DNA of 64,000 nucleotides from assembly GCA_034769895.1 (NCBI GenBank), contig CM068372.1, positions 371,771,258 to 371,835,257 on the forward strand, read 5' to 3'. Of this stretch, positions 39,597 to 50,600 are shown in pieces; position 1 is the stretch's first letter, and each line of letters opens with the position of its first letter. The position numbers and the translations under genes were made by a program. This DNA is from Magicicada septendecula (taxonomy: Eukaryota; Arthropoda; Insecta; Hemiptera; Cicadidae). Under the pieces are notes generated by a model. It did not search any database and was not told the DNA's origin. It saw only the letters and a program-made list of their open reading frames with translations.

Positions 39597-39997
39597 TAAA
39601 TATCACAGCTGTGCGCGCGCAACGATGCCCGCGCGTATATACTGTACAGATTTACTGCCTAGGCCTCAGTTAGCAGCTGGACACACTGCTGAACACAGCT
39701 ACGATAATTGTTGTTGATATTAACTGTGTTTGTTACAAAGTGCCCGCACTTTGACGACATTGACGAAAACTAGTACGTGTTTAGCCTAAAAAAAAGTGTG
39801 CTTTATTCTAACAAAAACTAGTGCGTGTTTAACCTAAAAAAAAGTGTGCTTTATTCTAATTAAGATCGTATATTCCAGAGTACAGAACCATGGCAGTATA
39901 CGCAACTCGTACAGACGCACTTAACGGGAGTGTAAAGACAATAAAGTATAACGACTTTGATTAAGGGGTGTTTTGTAACACTGTGGACAGGGCTTAC
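39597..39997 (+). promoter_or_regulatory. TATA-plus-initiator region, possibly a solo LTR
   Basis: GCGTATATACTG near 39631 is followed about 32 bases later by CCTCAGTTAGC, an insect-type core promoter arrangement. A CAATAAAG polyadenylation-like word lies near 39940 and the tract ends TTTTGTAACA. This order fits an LTR fossil or a real promoter; I cannot decide. A 48-bp direct repeat (39766-39813 and 39814-39861, AAAACTAGTRCGTGTTTA) lies inside. Confidence 0.35.
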
Positions 39998-41334
39998 TGT
40001 ATAAATAGAGTTGGGTCAAAACAGAAAGAAGACAGGCGTCAGTACGGAATATTAAAAAATAATGCGTCGGAAGTTAACTCTGAGAAAATAAAGGACACAG
40101 ATCAAATGAAGAAAGTGTTGTGCATTGGAAGACATAAATAACTTTCGGCAATAGCTAGAAAGGAGAAAATGGTACCCATAATTTAAAACAAAGAAGTATT
40201 TATGTATTTAAAAAAATATATTGTTTTTACAATAAATTGGGCTTCCAAATAAGAAGCTAAAAATATTTTGTAATTTGTTTGTATATTTCTTTTTCTTTTT
40301 AAGATGTGGAAGACTAAATAAAGAAAAATCAATTCTAATCGCTTGGTAAATAAATTTGAAATAAAATTACTTTTCATAAACACAAATGAATAACTGACAA
40401 ATTCAAATGACGTTTTTGATGAAATACAATAAATCTGAAATAATTATTCAAGAGTGCCTAACATTAAGGGTTTATTAGAATCATTATATAACTATTCATT
40501 ATTTACATGAAATAATATACAAGTTTCTTTCTATTTACTGTAAGAGTCCGTTTAATGCAATTGTATGCTAGAACAAGCGGATAGAATAAAACCTATCCAT
40601 TGTTCTATTAAAAGTTCGTAAAAACTAAAAACTCAAAGTGTTTAGGTAAACAGCAATTAACAATTAAACGTATAAAACGATGTAGTTAATAGAAATACTT
40701 TGCTGTTGGATCAAAGTGTATGTATTGTTGTCATCTTTATTTCGGGTCAATTTGCTACGCATAACGGATGATAAAACTATGCTAAGTAAAACGAAGACTA
40801 ATACAAACTTAACATGTGAAGTATTTAAGTAAATACAATTGAAATAATGCTTTATTAAAAAAATATTTGGTTAACGTTTGGTTAGTGTGTGGTGCATAAA
40901 GTTTATAACTAAGTAGAAAAAAAGTGATCCTATTTCATACGTAAATTTCATTTAAGAGATGAAAGATAAAACTTAATTCTAGAAAAAAAACATTCTATTC
41001 CTTCTTTCTACCATATCTGCTAAAAGGCTATTTGTCTTGTCTGGAATTCAGACACCTGTATCAAATTCAGTTTATTTTAAGTCGATATAAATATTGCCTA
41101 AAATGTAAGTTATATACATTTTTTGCGTTTACGCATTCGACTGAAGCGAACGGCAGCAAATTGGTTGTGTCATTTACTATACCTTTCGAAAACTTGTCGC
41201 TCTTAAACTGTATATTAACGAAACCTTTTCCCAAGTAAAAGGTCATATCCCGGCCTCAGATGTTTTCTAAGTCTGACCATTAACGACTTCTTTGCAAAAC
41301 CACTTTAGCCTCGCATATTTAATAATTGATTTTA
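39998..41334. other. AT-rich, no gene seen
   Basis: No conserved frame. Confidence 0.4.
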
Positions 41335-42104
41335 CTTTTTATTCCCATGTCCCATAAGGTAATGGAAGTACGGTGATGGCGAAAAAATCGTGTTCGAGAT
41401 AAGGGCTGATTATGATTGTACTACCCTCACAACATGAAGAAAAGTCATTTTCCGTAAAGTGTCTGTGTAGAATTTTTACTATGGCGAACGATAACTGCCG
41501 CACACTCAAACAGAATCAAATAATTGTTTGCATATGTGCCTGATTTATAGAGGACTCAAGACTTACTGATTTTGGTGAAGCTCGATTAAGGGGAAGGGGT
41601 AGCTTACCTGCAACGTTTTATGTTTTAACAAGAGTAAAGTACTTAATTTTGATAAATAAAGTATCCTGAAAAGAAGGCCATAATAATCCACTGTAGAAAG
41701 ATAGGTGAAATATCTATAAATGAAAAGGGTAGTTGAAGGAGGAGGGGGTAATTTTCTATAAATGAAAATGATAGTTGAATGGGTAGGGGATAATTTTTTG
41801 TATGTGTACTACGTTATCGGCAACAAAGAAGTAGTTTGTTGTTAAAATTCCTTCCCGGGCTGTTTGGCCGTGGCCCAATATTTTCTGCAAAACCAGACGT
41901 TTCGGCAGTGCCATCGACTCCATCGTCAGGGAAAATCGAGTGTGCTAGCGTGAGGTGGTATACGTTAGTGACCACAGTACTGTGTTTAAGACTGAAGAAA
42001 GAAATAGAAAGAAATAGTTTCTATAGAAATATTTCATTTCGAAAAAAATGATTTTAGATATAAATCTTAGAACATGGAAATCATGTATGGTTCTCCATAC
42101 CGAT
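41335..42104 (+). repeat. R-family repeat, full length
   Basis: Complete copy of about 770 bp from CCCATGTCCCATAAGG to CTCCATACCGAT, inverted relative to 32361-33147 and nearly identical to it over the interior. The 71-codon frame at 41836-42051 repeats the passive frame of the other copy. Confidence 0.85.
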
Positions 42105-42256
42105 TGAGTTCTTTCCGGGCTGTTAGGTCGTGGTTCACCAGTTGGTTAACTGGTGAAGATCGGTGCCAGTTACCGAGTCGTTCTTACACTGAAGATGGCC
42201 TCCAACGGAGAGGCCGAAACGTCTGTTCATAGCGGCAGCCCGGAAAGGAAAGAACT
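42105..42256. mobile_element. Short palindromic repeat with hammerhead-like core
   Basis: The ends GTTCTTTCCGGGCTG and CAGCCCGGAAAGGAAAGAAC are inverted. Inside are CACCAGTTGGTTAACTGGTG and CTGAAGATGGCCTCC-n-GAGAGGCCGAAACGTCTG. It directly abuts the R copy. It shares the core wording with R but not the rest of the sequence. Confidence 0.55.
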
Positions 42257-44459
42257 AAACAACATTACAACACAGTCGACGTCAGCCGTGGAAGCCATAG
42301 GTACCGTTTGCAGCTCTAAGTTAGTAGTTTGCAGTGGTGAACTCACTGGGCTACTAAGCAACAGTTGACTGTAGAAATGAAATAATAGACTGGTTTTTAT
42401 GAAATAATTTGCAATTCATTTATAATATTCTATGGAACGCAGCTTTTTAAAAAAGTTAGTCATTGCTGATTTACGTAAGGGAAAAGCACTTATTTCTTTA
42501 ACTTAGTCTGTATAATCTTTAGATAATTGCTTTTAAACTATATCTTAATTATTTCGATTAAGGAGAAAACATATTTTTCATGAAGTAGCCTGTATATCTA
42601 GCCTATATAGCCTATACCTAGACCTAAGTAGTCTATATGTAGCCCACCCATGAGGGTAATGCGATGGGTAAACTCCCTATCTTGTATACCAAACGGCTCA
42701 CAACAGTAGCTTATCCTACATAACTCCTAGTCTGCTTAGTGATAAGAAAGGAGCCTTTTTTTGTAATAACATAAGTTTATTTGTTCAATTAACTTATCTT
42801 TGTATAATATGGGAAAATTTACATCTATGTAAAGAAAAGGAAAAAGGGCACGATGATTATAGATTTAACAAGCTCCTAAAAATGAAAGCGTCTGGAAAGA
42901 TCACAATGACCCTTGAATGTCAAAACTGAATAAATCATTCGGAAGACATTGTTAGAAGGATTTTAAACTCTATGGAATTCTGACAGTTTCACGACAGGGT
43001 TTAGCACGTAATTCTTTTACTGTAATCTCGATCGACAAAACTATGTTTTGTTCGTCTCACCCGAATGAAAGCCAACGAACGTCTGACGCGTGTTTGTACA
43101 ATACACAAGTTCCTACGCTTAGCTATTCTTTTCTGAAATGTCAGACGTTAAGATCAATATTGTTGTTTTACTTTTTGTTTCATGTGTTGGCCATGTGGCC
43201 AAAGGATGTCTAAATTTAACTACTGCCACAACCTCCCACACAACCGTCATTCCACATAACTGTCAGTTAAGAGTGTATCTGTGTGTGCGTGCGGATCAGT
43301 AGTGATGACTTAGTGTGCGTTTAAAACTGTTTCTGAATCAATACATCGTCAACTACGAGAGGATGGGATTCTAAAGGATGAGTAAGACAACGTTCATAAG
43401 CTTATTGTTATACTTCTTTGTGAGTAGTCTTTTGATGGTTATAACTCTTTTGTCGCAAAAATCGTTTTTAAAGATTTAGGAATATTTTTTGAGTTGGCTA
43501 CTCAGTCCGTAAACGAACTTGTGGTCACTGTTGATGGGATCTAGGGACTCGATCGGGTGGAACACTTTCAAGCCAATAACACTGATAGCAGCTTGTACAA
43601 TATTATTGTACTTTTCCAATAACCGTATCTACACTGCATTTTCGATGTCTGAGTATCCGATATTATCGATATACCACGTTGTGAAGAAGAAGAAGTATAG
43701 GAATTTTAAACGATTCTATTGGTGAATTACATCGCGAACATACGTAATGGTGTAATGGGTGAGGTTAGGTGAGATGTTTAGGTGTTTAGTTTATTGTTTA
43801 AGGTAAATAAAACTCATGATTGACAAAATATAACAGCTGATAAGTAAATACAATGATTATAACACGTTGACACTTGGTGAAAATATCAGCACGTATTAAA
43901 AAAAAAACTGAAAGCAAACTGAACTAAGCATTGTTGTGACATTCAAGCGCTTTCTTCTTCTTCATTCAGAAACATGCTTAGCCTACACTTAAAATGTTCA
44001 TAATGGATGTATTTTATTACTATGGGATTACATTTAAACTTACCTTGCAAACGAAAACATTATATTTTTGCAAACGTGTTGCGATTAAAATGTTTGCAAA
44101 CTCCTCGAGGGCGCTATTAGAGTCCTTTCTTTTTTCGTTCTAATTTTTTAATTTGGGCGTCTTAGGATCTTAGAACGCTCACTGATGCCGATAGTTGAGA
44201 ACTGGAAATACTAAGAAACGTCTAGTGTCAGAATAAATGATACAAACCCACCCAATCCTATCTCAGAAAGAGAAGGGTGAGGGCGAATCTCCTATGCCCC
44301 CAAACCTTTCGGATAAGGTATGGTAACCCTGAAAGAAGAGTCTCTGGTCTTCCTGGTAGGGGATTGTGCAACAGGCCAGTAACCTGTTCATGTAAAACTT
44401 TATAATACTTATAGTACACAAAGCAGCCTTGGAGTAAGGTTTGGAAAGTGGCACTGAGC
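42257..44459. other. No gene seen
   Basis: AT-rich. TAGCCTATA words recur at 42585-42645. No supported frame. Confidence 0.4.
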
Positions 44460-44580
44460 TATAAAGCCATTGGTAGAAGAGACGTGGCGTGGACGTTTGT
44501 TCGTCCGAGGATTTATAGTGGGTACCAGAACAGGTTTATATAACCTGGTTCTTGGAGTGAACAAGAAGAAGAAGAAGATT
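44460..44580 (+). pseudogene. Possible LINE 3' end with (GAA)n tail
   Basis: A weak LINE-like wording (AIGRRDV, compare GRRDVGRPRKRW) is followed by a short AAG/GAA tract at 44562-44578, as seen after other LINE ends in this window. Confidence 0.3.
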
Positions 44581-44700
44581 GCCCTACAGTTGTTACTTTA
44601 CTAAACACAAACTAGTAAATGGACGTAGTTCAAATTAGTGAGCGAGTTCTGCAGCACAGAGCATACTAGTAATATAATAATGATATAATTTAATATCAAA

Positions 44701-44882
44701 GCGGTCGTGGCGTAGTGGCTAGCGTGTGGCGCTGCTACGCTAATGCCGCGCGGGTTCGATTCCCGCAGGGGGCCATCTGATTTAGATACGACCGTTCCCC
44801 CTCGCAAGGCAATGGCAAACCAGCGACAGGTATCCTGCCTAGTACTAGCCCTCCCCAAGTATGACGTTCGGATCCGGCGTTA
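44701..44882 (+). mobile_element. tRNA-derived SINE, 5' part
   Basis: Starts GCGGTCGTGGCGTAGTGG with an internal pol III A box (TGGCGTAGTGG) and B box (GGGTTCGATTCC) at tRNA spacing, then a non-tRNA body (AAGGCAATGGCAAACC, GTATCCTGCCTAGTACTAG) and GTTCGGATCCGGCGTTA. It is cut by the Harbinger element at its TTA and appears to continue at 48588. The body and lack of a tRNA fold downstream argue against a tRNA gene. Confidence 0.75.
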
Positions 44883-45073
44883 AGGCCGTATTACATTTAT
44901 CAGAAAGCAGCGCTGCAATCTGTTCGCAGAAAGCAGCGCTGCAAAATGATCGTGTTCGACCCTATTACACCTAACATCTTTCTGCGCTGCTTTCTGATCA
45001 TCCAAGCAAAAGAGGGGAGAAGTTTTATTATACCGTACTGAAATTTAATCCAGTCTTTTGTAGCCTACTGAGA

Positions 45074-47529
45074 TGTCCGAACGTGAAGCGAAAGATTTGC
45101 TGTTATTGTACGGTGTGTATAAATAATTAAAACGCGGTAAGAAGAAAACAAAACGGTTCTGGATACTAAATTTAGTATCAAAACGTGAAAAAATCTCACA
45201 CACTGTTACTATCTTACCAGAATTAGATCCTAATGATTTTAGAAATTACCTTCGTATGGATGAAGAAACATATATTTATATTTTGTCGCTTGTATCCAGC
45301 CGATTAACAAAATGTGACACTCGTTTAAGGAAGGCCATCACTCCCCATGAGCAACTAAGAGCAACTTTAAGGTTTCTGGCAACAGGACGCACATTAACTG
45401 ATTTGACGTATTCATGTACAATCTCACAACCATCACTCAGCTACATTATACCACATACGTGCCAAATAATATATGACGTGCTGGTGAAGGATGTTATGAA
45501 GGTAAGTTCAATTTATTAATCAATTTAAAGATTAACGGGAAAAATATTCGCGTTATCGTTAAATGTCATAATTTCATAAAAATGTAAGCAATATAAAATA
45601 CAAGTAAATAAAAATGTTTTAAATACCAAAGAACCGAACAATGGATCTATTAGAGTAGCCTAATTTTTGCTACTCGAAGATTATTTGTTGAAAAGTATTT
45701 TCTTGTATTTCCTTTATCTTAATTTGTCTTTATTTACGGATTAGGGTAAGTAGTTATGGAAGATACCCGCCATTTCAGTGAGGGTTATTTTTCCATTAAT
45801 CTTTAAAAAATGTTCTTCATTGTACTCTGCAGTATTTGATCAAAATGTAAAATTTACTCCTAATTCAAATACAATACTTATTTTATTTCTCTATTAAATA
45901 CAATTGCATGATATTATGAAGTTACCAACAGAAAAATATAATGGATACGAAATAAATTATAGCAGCCTAACTACAAATTTCACCACACAAATTAATTAAA
46001 AACAATACATTTTAATACAATAATTACTTTACGAGAAATTTACTTTAAATTTACGAAGCTTATTTATTTAATAGTTTCCAGTGAATGTATGCCTGTTGGG
46101 CTCAACGCTCGTTGGTGGCGTCTGATTGGAAAATGGTGTTGGTGGGATCTGTGTGAAGGGATCAGCAGAATATGGTGGTACAGAAGGAGTCGGAAACTGA
46201 GAAGCGGCAAGAAAGTGGTGTCGTTCTATGTAACTGGAGGTGGTTAGACGACCCAGTTCAGCCTCAAACAAAACATCGTTAATTAGTTTTTCGGCCACAA
46301 TTCGCTGCTCACCATTTTTTAGTGTTTTCAGTTTTTCAGCCCAGTTTCGAGCAAGATAATCGTACCTAGTTAGTTTTTCTTCTGGCTGACCAAATCTTCG
46401 ATTAATTATTTCCACCATTTCATCTCTTTCATTTCGTTTGCCCTTGCGGTAACGCGCTATATTTCGCCCCCTGTCACAGGAGTTCGACGATCCAGTAGAA
46501 GACGGAGTGGCAGCAGACAATGGAATAGGTCAGCTTGTCAGGTCATCATCGTGACTAAGTGTATTTATTTCACTGGATCCACCACAAACGACTTCACCAT
46601 CGTCTTGCACGTCTTCTGTCTGAAATAAGAATTAAAATTTTCAATAAATATTTTGCGCTATTTAATAACTTATTTAGAGTAACATAAACGAGTTTATATA
46701 AATGCTCCTCCTTTTTTGTTCTAGTTTCCGGAATCTGGAGAGGAGTGGGCAGCAATTGCAGAGATGTATGAAGAAAAGTGGAACTTTCCAAACTGTCTAG
46801 GTGCAGTAGACGGGAAACATGTGCGAATAACACCTCCAAAAAGAAGTGGGGCCTTTTTCCGCAATTACAAAGGATATGATAGCATGGTTTAGTTAGCTAT
46901 TGTAGACTCGAAATATAACTTTCTAATGGCTGACTTTGGAACAAATGGACGTATTTCTGACGGTGGTGTCATTGAAAACACTAAATTCTATGACAAACTA
47001 ATTTCAGGAGAACTAAACATACCAAGACATAGGGTGATAGGAAACAAGAAACAAAATTATGTACTTGTGGGAGATGAAGCGTTTTCTTTGAGAACTGACT
47101 GCATGGAGCCATTTAATTTCAGAGAACTGTCAAGTGAAAAAAGGATTTTCAATTATCGTTTGTCCCGTACTCGAAGGGTAGGTAGTTGAAAATGCATTTG
47201 GCATATTGGCTTCCCGTTTCCGAATTTTTCACACTGCTATTAATTTGAAGTTAAAAAGTATCGAGAAAGTTGTAATGGCATCTGTTATCTTACATAACTT
47301 TCTAAATTTACGTTCAAGCTCACAATATCTGTCTGGGGATGCACTTTACTCAGAGAACATTGAATGTGGAACAATAAGTACAGGACTGATTACTGATGAC
47401 TCTAATCTTAGTGATTTACAGTGTGGGTTGAATATAAATTCTTCAAACGAAGCAAAGAAAGTGAGAAATGAATTTGTTGAATATTTTAATAACGAAGGTT
47501 CTTTACCGTTTCAGGAGAAATTTGTGTAG
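45074..47529 (+). pseudogene. Harbinger DDE transposase (HARBI1-like), two exons, disabled
   Basis: Cuts and joins DNA at the element ends. Exon 1 (45074-45501) starts MSEREAKDLL, contains the helix-turn-helix-like LRATLRFLATGRTLTDL region and ends at donor AAG/GTAAGT. Exon 2 (46725-47529) starts after TTCTAG with FPESGEEWAAIAEM. It carries GAVDGKHVRI (first Asp), FGTNGRISDGGV (second Asp region), VGDEAFSL, IFNYRLSRTRRV and, in another frame, ENAFGILASRF (catalytic Glu). Defects: a stop in exon 1 near 45125, a TAG near 46890 (SMV, stop, LAIVD), and a 4-base GGTA duplication near 47181 that shifts the frame before the Glu motif. Both exons splice in phase 0. Confidence 0.88.
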
Positions 47530-48244
47530 AAAGAGTTCTCAAGATTAAACACTCTTAATTTTTAAAAAGAACCGTTTATAAATAATAAACAATGCATACT
47601 ATAAGAATTATGATTGTATCTTATAAAAAATTATAATAAAATGATAGCCCTGTTCAAATTATAGTATAAATTACAGTACACTAATACTAATACTAATAAT
47701 TAATTATTCATTGCTTATTAAAAATTCTTTTAATTAAAAATAAAAGTAGGCTAATTTTTGAAAGTTGTGGTTTTATTTGTTTTAATACCTGATGTTTTGC
47801 GTTTATCAGAAATTACATTATTCATATTGTATTATCTACAGAAGGTATTACTTTACACAAAAAAAAATCTATATCTTACCTCTTCCATAGTTGAGGTGGT
47901 CCCTTGGAAGTTCTTGGTCTTCAATGAATCGAAGTTGATCAAAGTACCATAACTTCGGCTGGTACACCTCATCTTCACCGGCTCCCGACTTAATAGATGA
48001 TCCGTACCTTCTTTGCCTCTTTACGCCAAGAGGTTTAAAGGGAGTTCATCTTTGTTATTACCACGTCACGGGTTACACTCTTGCCAACTTCATTAAATTT
48101 TTCTATTAATTCTCTCCACGCCTTCTCTTTAGCTACACGGTCCAAATATTCGGTACTTTTAACTTTCCACAGACACGAAGGTTTTTTATAAATTTTAATT
48201 ATTTCACTTATTAGCTCTTTTGAATATACTCGAAAATCTGCCAT
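46068..48244 (-). pseudogene. Harbinger-encoded MADF-domain protein, two exons, disabled
   Basis: The accessory DNA-binding partner of this superfamily, thought to help the transposase reach the nucleus and the termini. Exon 1 (48244-47880) opens MADFRVYSKELISEIIKIYK with the MADF hallmarks CLWKVKSTEYLDRVAKEKAW, and later LWYFDQLRFI. Exon 2 (46615-46068) has a basic RGRNIARYRKGKRNERD stretch and a Pro-rich tail. Donor GTAAGA at 47879; acceptor TTTCAGACAG before 46615 keeps phase. Defects: a stop after KMNSL near 48035, a frame change near 48000, and a stop before the PIPLSAATPS segment near 46530. Exon 2 lies inside the transposase intron. Confidence 0.85.
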
Positions 48245-48587
48245 ATCGTACGCAAAACGAAATAAAATTTTTCAGTACTAATCTTCAGCGTGTGAATATT
48301 TAATTGTTACAGTTGAGTTGGTTATGTGAAAGCGCGGGAAGGCAGTAGGCGGAGGCGCATGCGCAGTACGTAATCTGTTCGCTGCTTTCTGACGGACCTA
48401 TTACACTTGTCATCTTTCTGTTCAGCCTATCCGATAATATCAAACAAGTTGGATATGCGAGCTGCAATCTGACGTGCCTTCTGACGAGGTCTTTCTGATG
48501 GGTTTGCTGTATTACATTTGTCAGAATGCAGCGCTGCTTTCTGCGACCAGATTGCAGCGCTGCTTTCTGATAAATGTAATACGGCCT

Positions 48588-48620
48588 TTAAACTTTAGGT
48601 CCCATATACCTGTGAGAGAC
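48588..48620 (+). mobile_element. tRNA-derived SINE, 3' part
   Basis: TTAAACTTTAGGTCCC joins naturally to GGATCCGGCG upstream of the Harbinger, giving the continuous SINE wording CCGGCGTTAAACTTTAGG. Its 3' end is not delimited. Confidence 0.6.
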
Positions 48621-48934
48621 TCTGTAACATGCGCACCACGGGTATAAGCGGGGAGGGTACGGACCAGTCGAAAGACTGACGACTCTCCATTCCAGTCAAT
48701 GTCAAAGCATTAATTACTTTTCGACTAAATATTGTCATTACCGATTAGCAACGTTTTGACTTTTTCTATATCATTCGATCGGAACAAAACACCCTTCTGT
48801 CTACTGCTGTATTACATTACTACGTATGTAGATCATATCGAAACGATAGTTTCATACTCATCCTGTTAACGTAATGTGTGTGTCCTCTAATATTATTACA
48901 TTGGTCATTTTATACTTTCAGTCATTAATACGTA
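48621..48934. other. No gene seen
   Basis: Mixed sequence without a recognisable feature. Confidence 0.35.
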
Positions 48935-49590
48935 TTATTACAACGGTCTACTGATCGTCGTATGGTACAGTGGAAAACAAAATACAAGACACCAATTACG
49001 TCACTAATCACCAGCTTTAATTATCACAATTAACCAGTTTGTAATTAACAAGACAGTCTCTTACATCAAATCAAATAAAAATTGTTCACACGCAATAAAA
49101 ATGTCTACTAATATAAAACAAAATTGTATTACAATCGTCCCGCACAACTCATAAAACACGTAATACTTTGCCACACTATTACGAACCTTTTCTTTTATAA
49201 AATTGCTAAACTGCTATAATTGTTTTTATTATTTAGACAAAGCTTTTCGTCATTACTGACATCTTCAGGTCTTAAACGAACCGCACACCAATAATTCGCA
49301 ACTCAAACTGACTGAGCATCGCTGAGTGCTTGTATTTATACCCCGCCGAAAATCCAGAACACTCCACAACTACGCATTAGCTCTACACTAGGACGTAATT
49401 GATTGCGGCCTTGACACAGTCCGCGCGGCTGGCGGCGTCTAGAAAAGTCTCGCGAATGCGTGTTGAAATCACGTACGCCACAACATTCAGCCGGATTCCT
49501 CTGGAAAATTCTATAAACACGTAGATTGTTTTGTAATGTCGTAATAGTATCATAACTTTAATGTGCTTATTCAAAAGGAAACTACATCAA
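48935..49590 (-). mobile_element. LTR-like repeat, copy C
   Basis: The minus-strand relative of copy A. Shared parts are AGGAATCCGGCTG, TTCGCGAGACTTTTCTAGAC, GGGTATAAATACAAG, CAGTCAGTTTGAGTTGCGA and TGGTGTCTTGTATTTTG. Compared with A it has about 95 extra bases (49187-49285) between two GGTTCG words, including the hammerhead-like CTGAAGATGTCAGTAATGAC then GAAAAGC. Fossil; moderately diverged from A. Confidence 0.5.
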
Positions 49591-49601
49591 ACTCAGATGA
49601 C

Positions 49602-49698
49602 TGACTGATCATCTAATATTATCAATGACTTATCATACCATCAAAAGACTTAATTTTGAGTCTTTGATAAGTCATTGATAATATTAGATGATCAGTCA
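49602..49698. repeat. Long palindrome with perfect 34-bp arms
   Basis: 49602-49635 (TGACTGATCATC... ending ACTTATCA) is the exact complement of 49665-49698. The 29-bp loop contains a further small stem (AAAGACT/AGTCTTT). It stands 12 bp outside the LTR-like copy C. Confidence 0.9.
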
Positions 49699-50210
49699 TC
49701 TCAACAATAACAATTTACCTCACCAACCAAAACCGCCCAAAAGAGAAGTATTCTCTCGATATATACCAGTGCTTAATATTTATAATTACTTACAGTACTT
49801 AGAACCGGCATTCCCTACCATATAAACTTTAAGGGCAAACATACTTTATAGCCTTCAGAGTATACGTAAACATCTATTGTTCTGGTTTTCTATATATGTA
49901 TAGAATGATGTCGAACTCGCTATTGAAGTCAATTCTATCTTTCCGAAGCAACGACCAAAAGCCATCAACCCCCTCCGTTATCAAACTGGATTACTCTTTT
50001 TGCCCGTAAGTGTTACACGCCCGTTTTTGCCGTGAGGACCTATTTTTTAATTAGTTTTAAATACTAGTTAAATTTTCAAGTTTTTTATTAATCATATATC
50101 AGTAATGTTAATAGTATAATAGTACTGATTATTTTTAAGAATTACGTAAGAAAGTTATTCCGCCTTAAAGAATGACAGTAACATATTCTACGCCAATAAA
50201 ACGATGCATG
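49699..50210. other. No gene seen
   Basis: AT-rich; no conserved frame. Confidence 0.35.
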
Positions 50211-50600
50211 AAAATCCGGGGTTCAGATGCGGGAACAACTGACGTAGACAAAATCCGGGGTTCAGATGCGGAAACAACTGACGTAGACAAAATCCGGGGT
50301 TCAGATGCGGGAACAACTGACGTAGACAAACTCCGAGGTTCAGATGCGGGAACAACTGACGTAGACAAAATCCGGGGTGCAGATGCGGAAACAACTGACG
50401 TAGACAAAATCCGGGGTTCAGATGCGGGAACAACTGACGTAGACAAAATCCGGGGTTCAGATGCGGGAACAACTGACGTAGACAAACTCCGAGGTTCAGA
50501 TGCTGGAACAACTGACGTAGACAAAATCCGGGGTTCAGATGCGGAAACAACTGACGTAGACAAAATCCGGGGTTCAGATGCGGGAACAACTGACGTAGAC
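50211..50600. repeat. 39-bp minisatellite, ten units
   Basis: Ten units of consensus AAAATCCGGGGTTCAGATGC-GGAACAACTGACGTAGAC, head to tail with few differences (G or A at one site; CTCCGAGG in units 4 and 8; GTGC in unit 5). As 39 is a multiple of 3, frames stay open on both strands: plus gives KIRGSDAGTTDVD repeats (173 codons overall). No homologous protein recognised, so coding is unproven. Confidence 0.9.

Larger units (their letters stand above)
44883..48587 (+). mobile_element. PIF/Harbinger DNA transposon, 3,705 bp, with TTA target duplication
   Basis: Terminal inverted repeats begin AGGCCGTATTACATTTATCA at 44883 and, inverted, end at 48587. They continue through GAAAGCAGCGCTGC units that are repeated near each end. 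TTA at 44880-44882 and 48588-48590 is the 3-bp duplication typical of this superfamily. Both characteristic genes are inside: a DDE transposase (+) and a MADF/Myb-like DNA-binding protein (-). Each gene carries a few disabling changes, so the copy is not expected to encode working proteins, but it is nearly full length and may still be mobilised in trans. Confidence 0.92.

Noticed and set aside
44701-44774. Functional tRNA gene
   Set aside because: A and B boxes are present, but the sequence continues into a SINE body and the acceptor-stem pairing expected of a tRNA is not evident.
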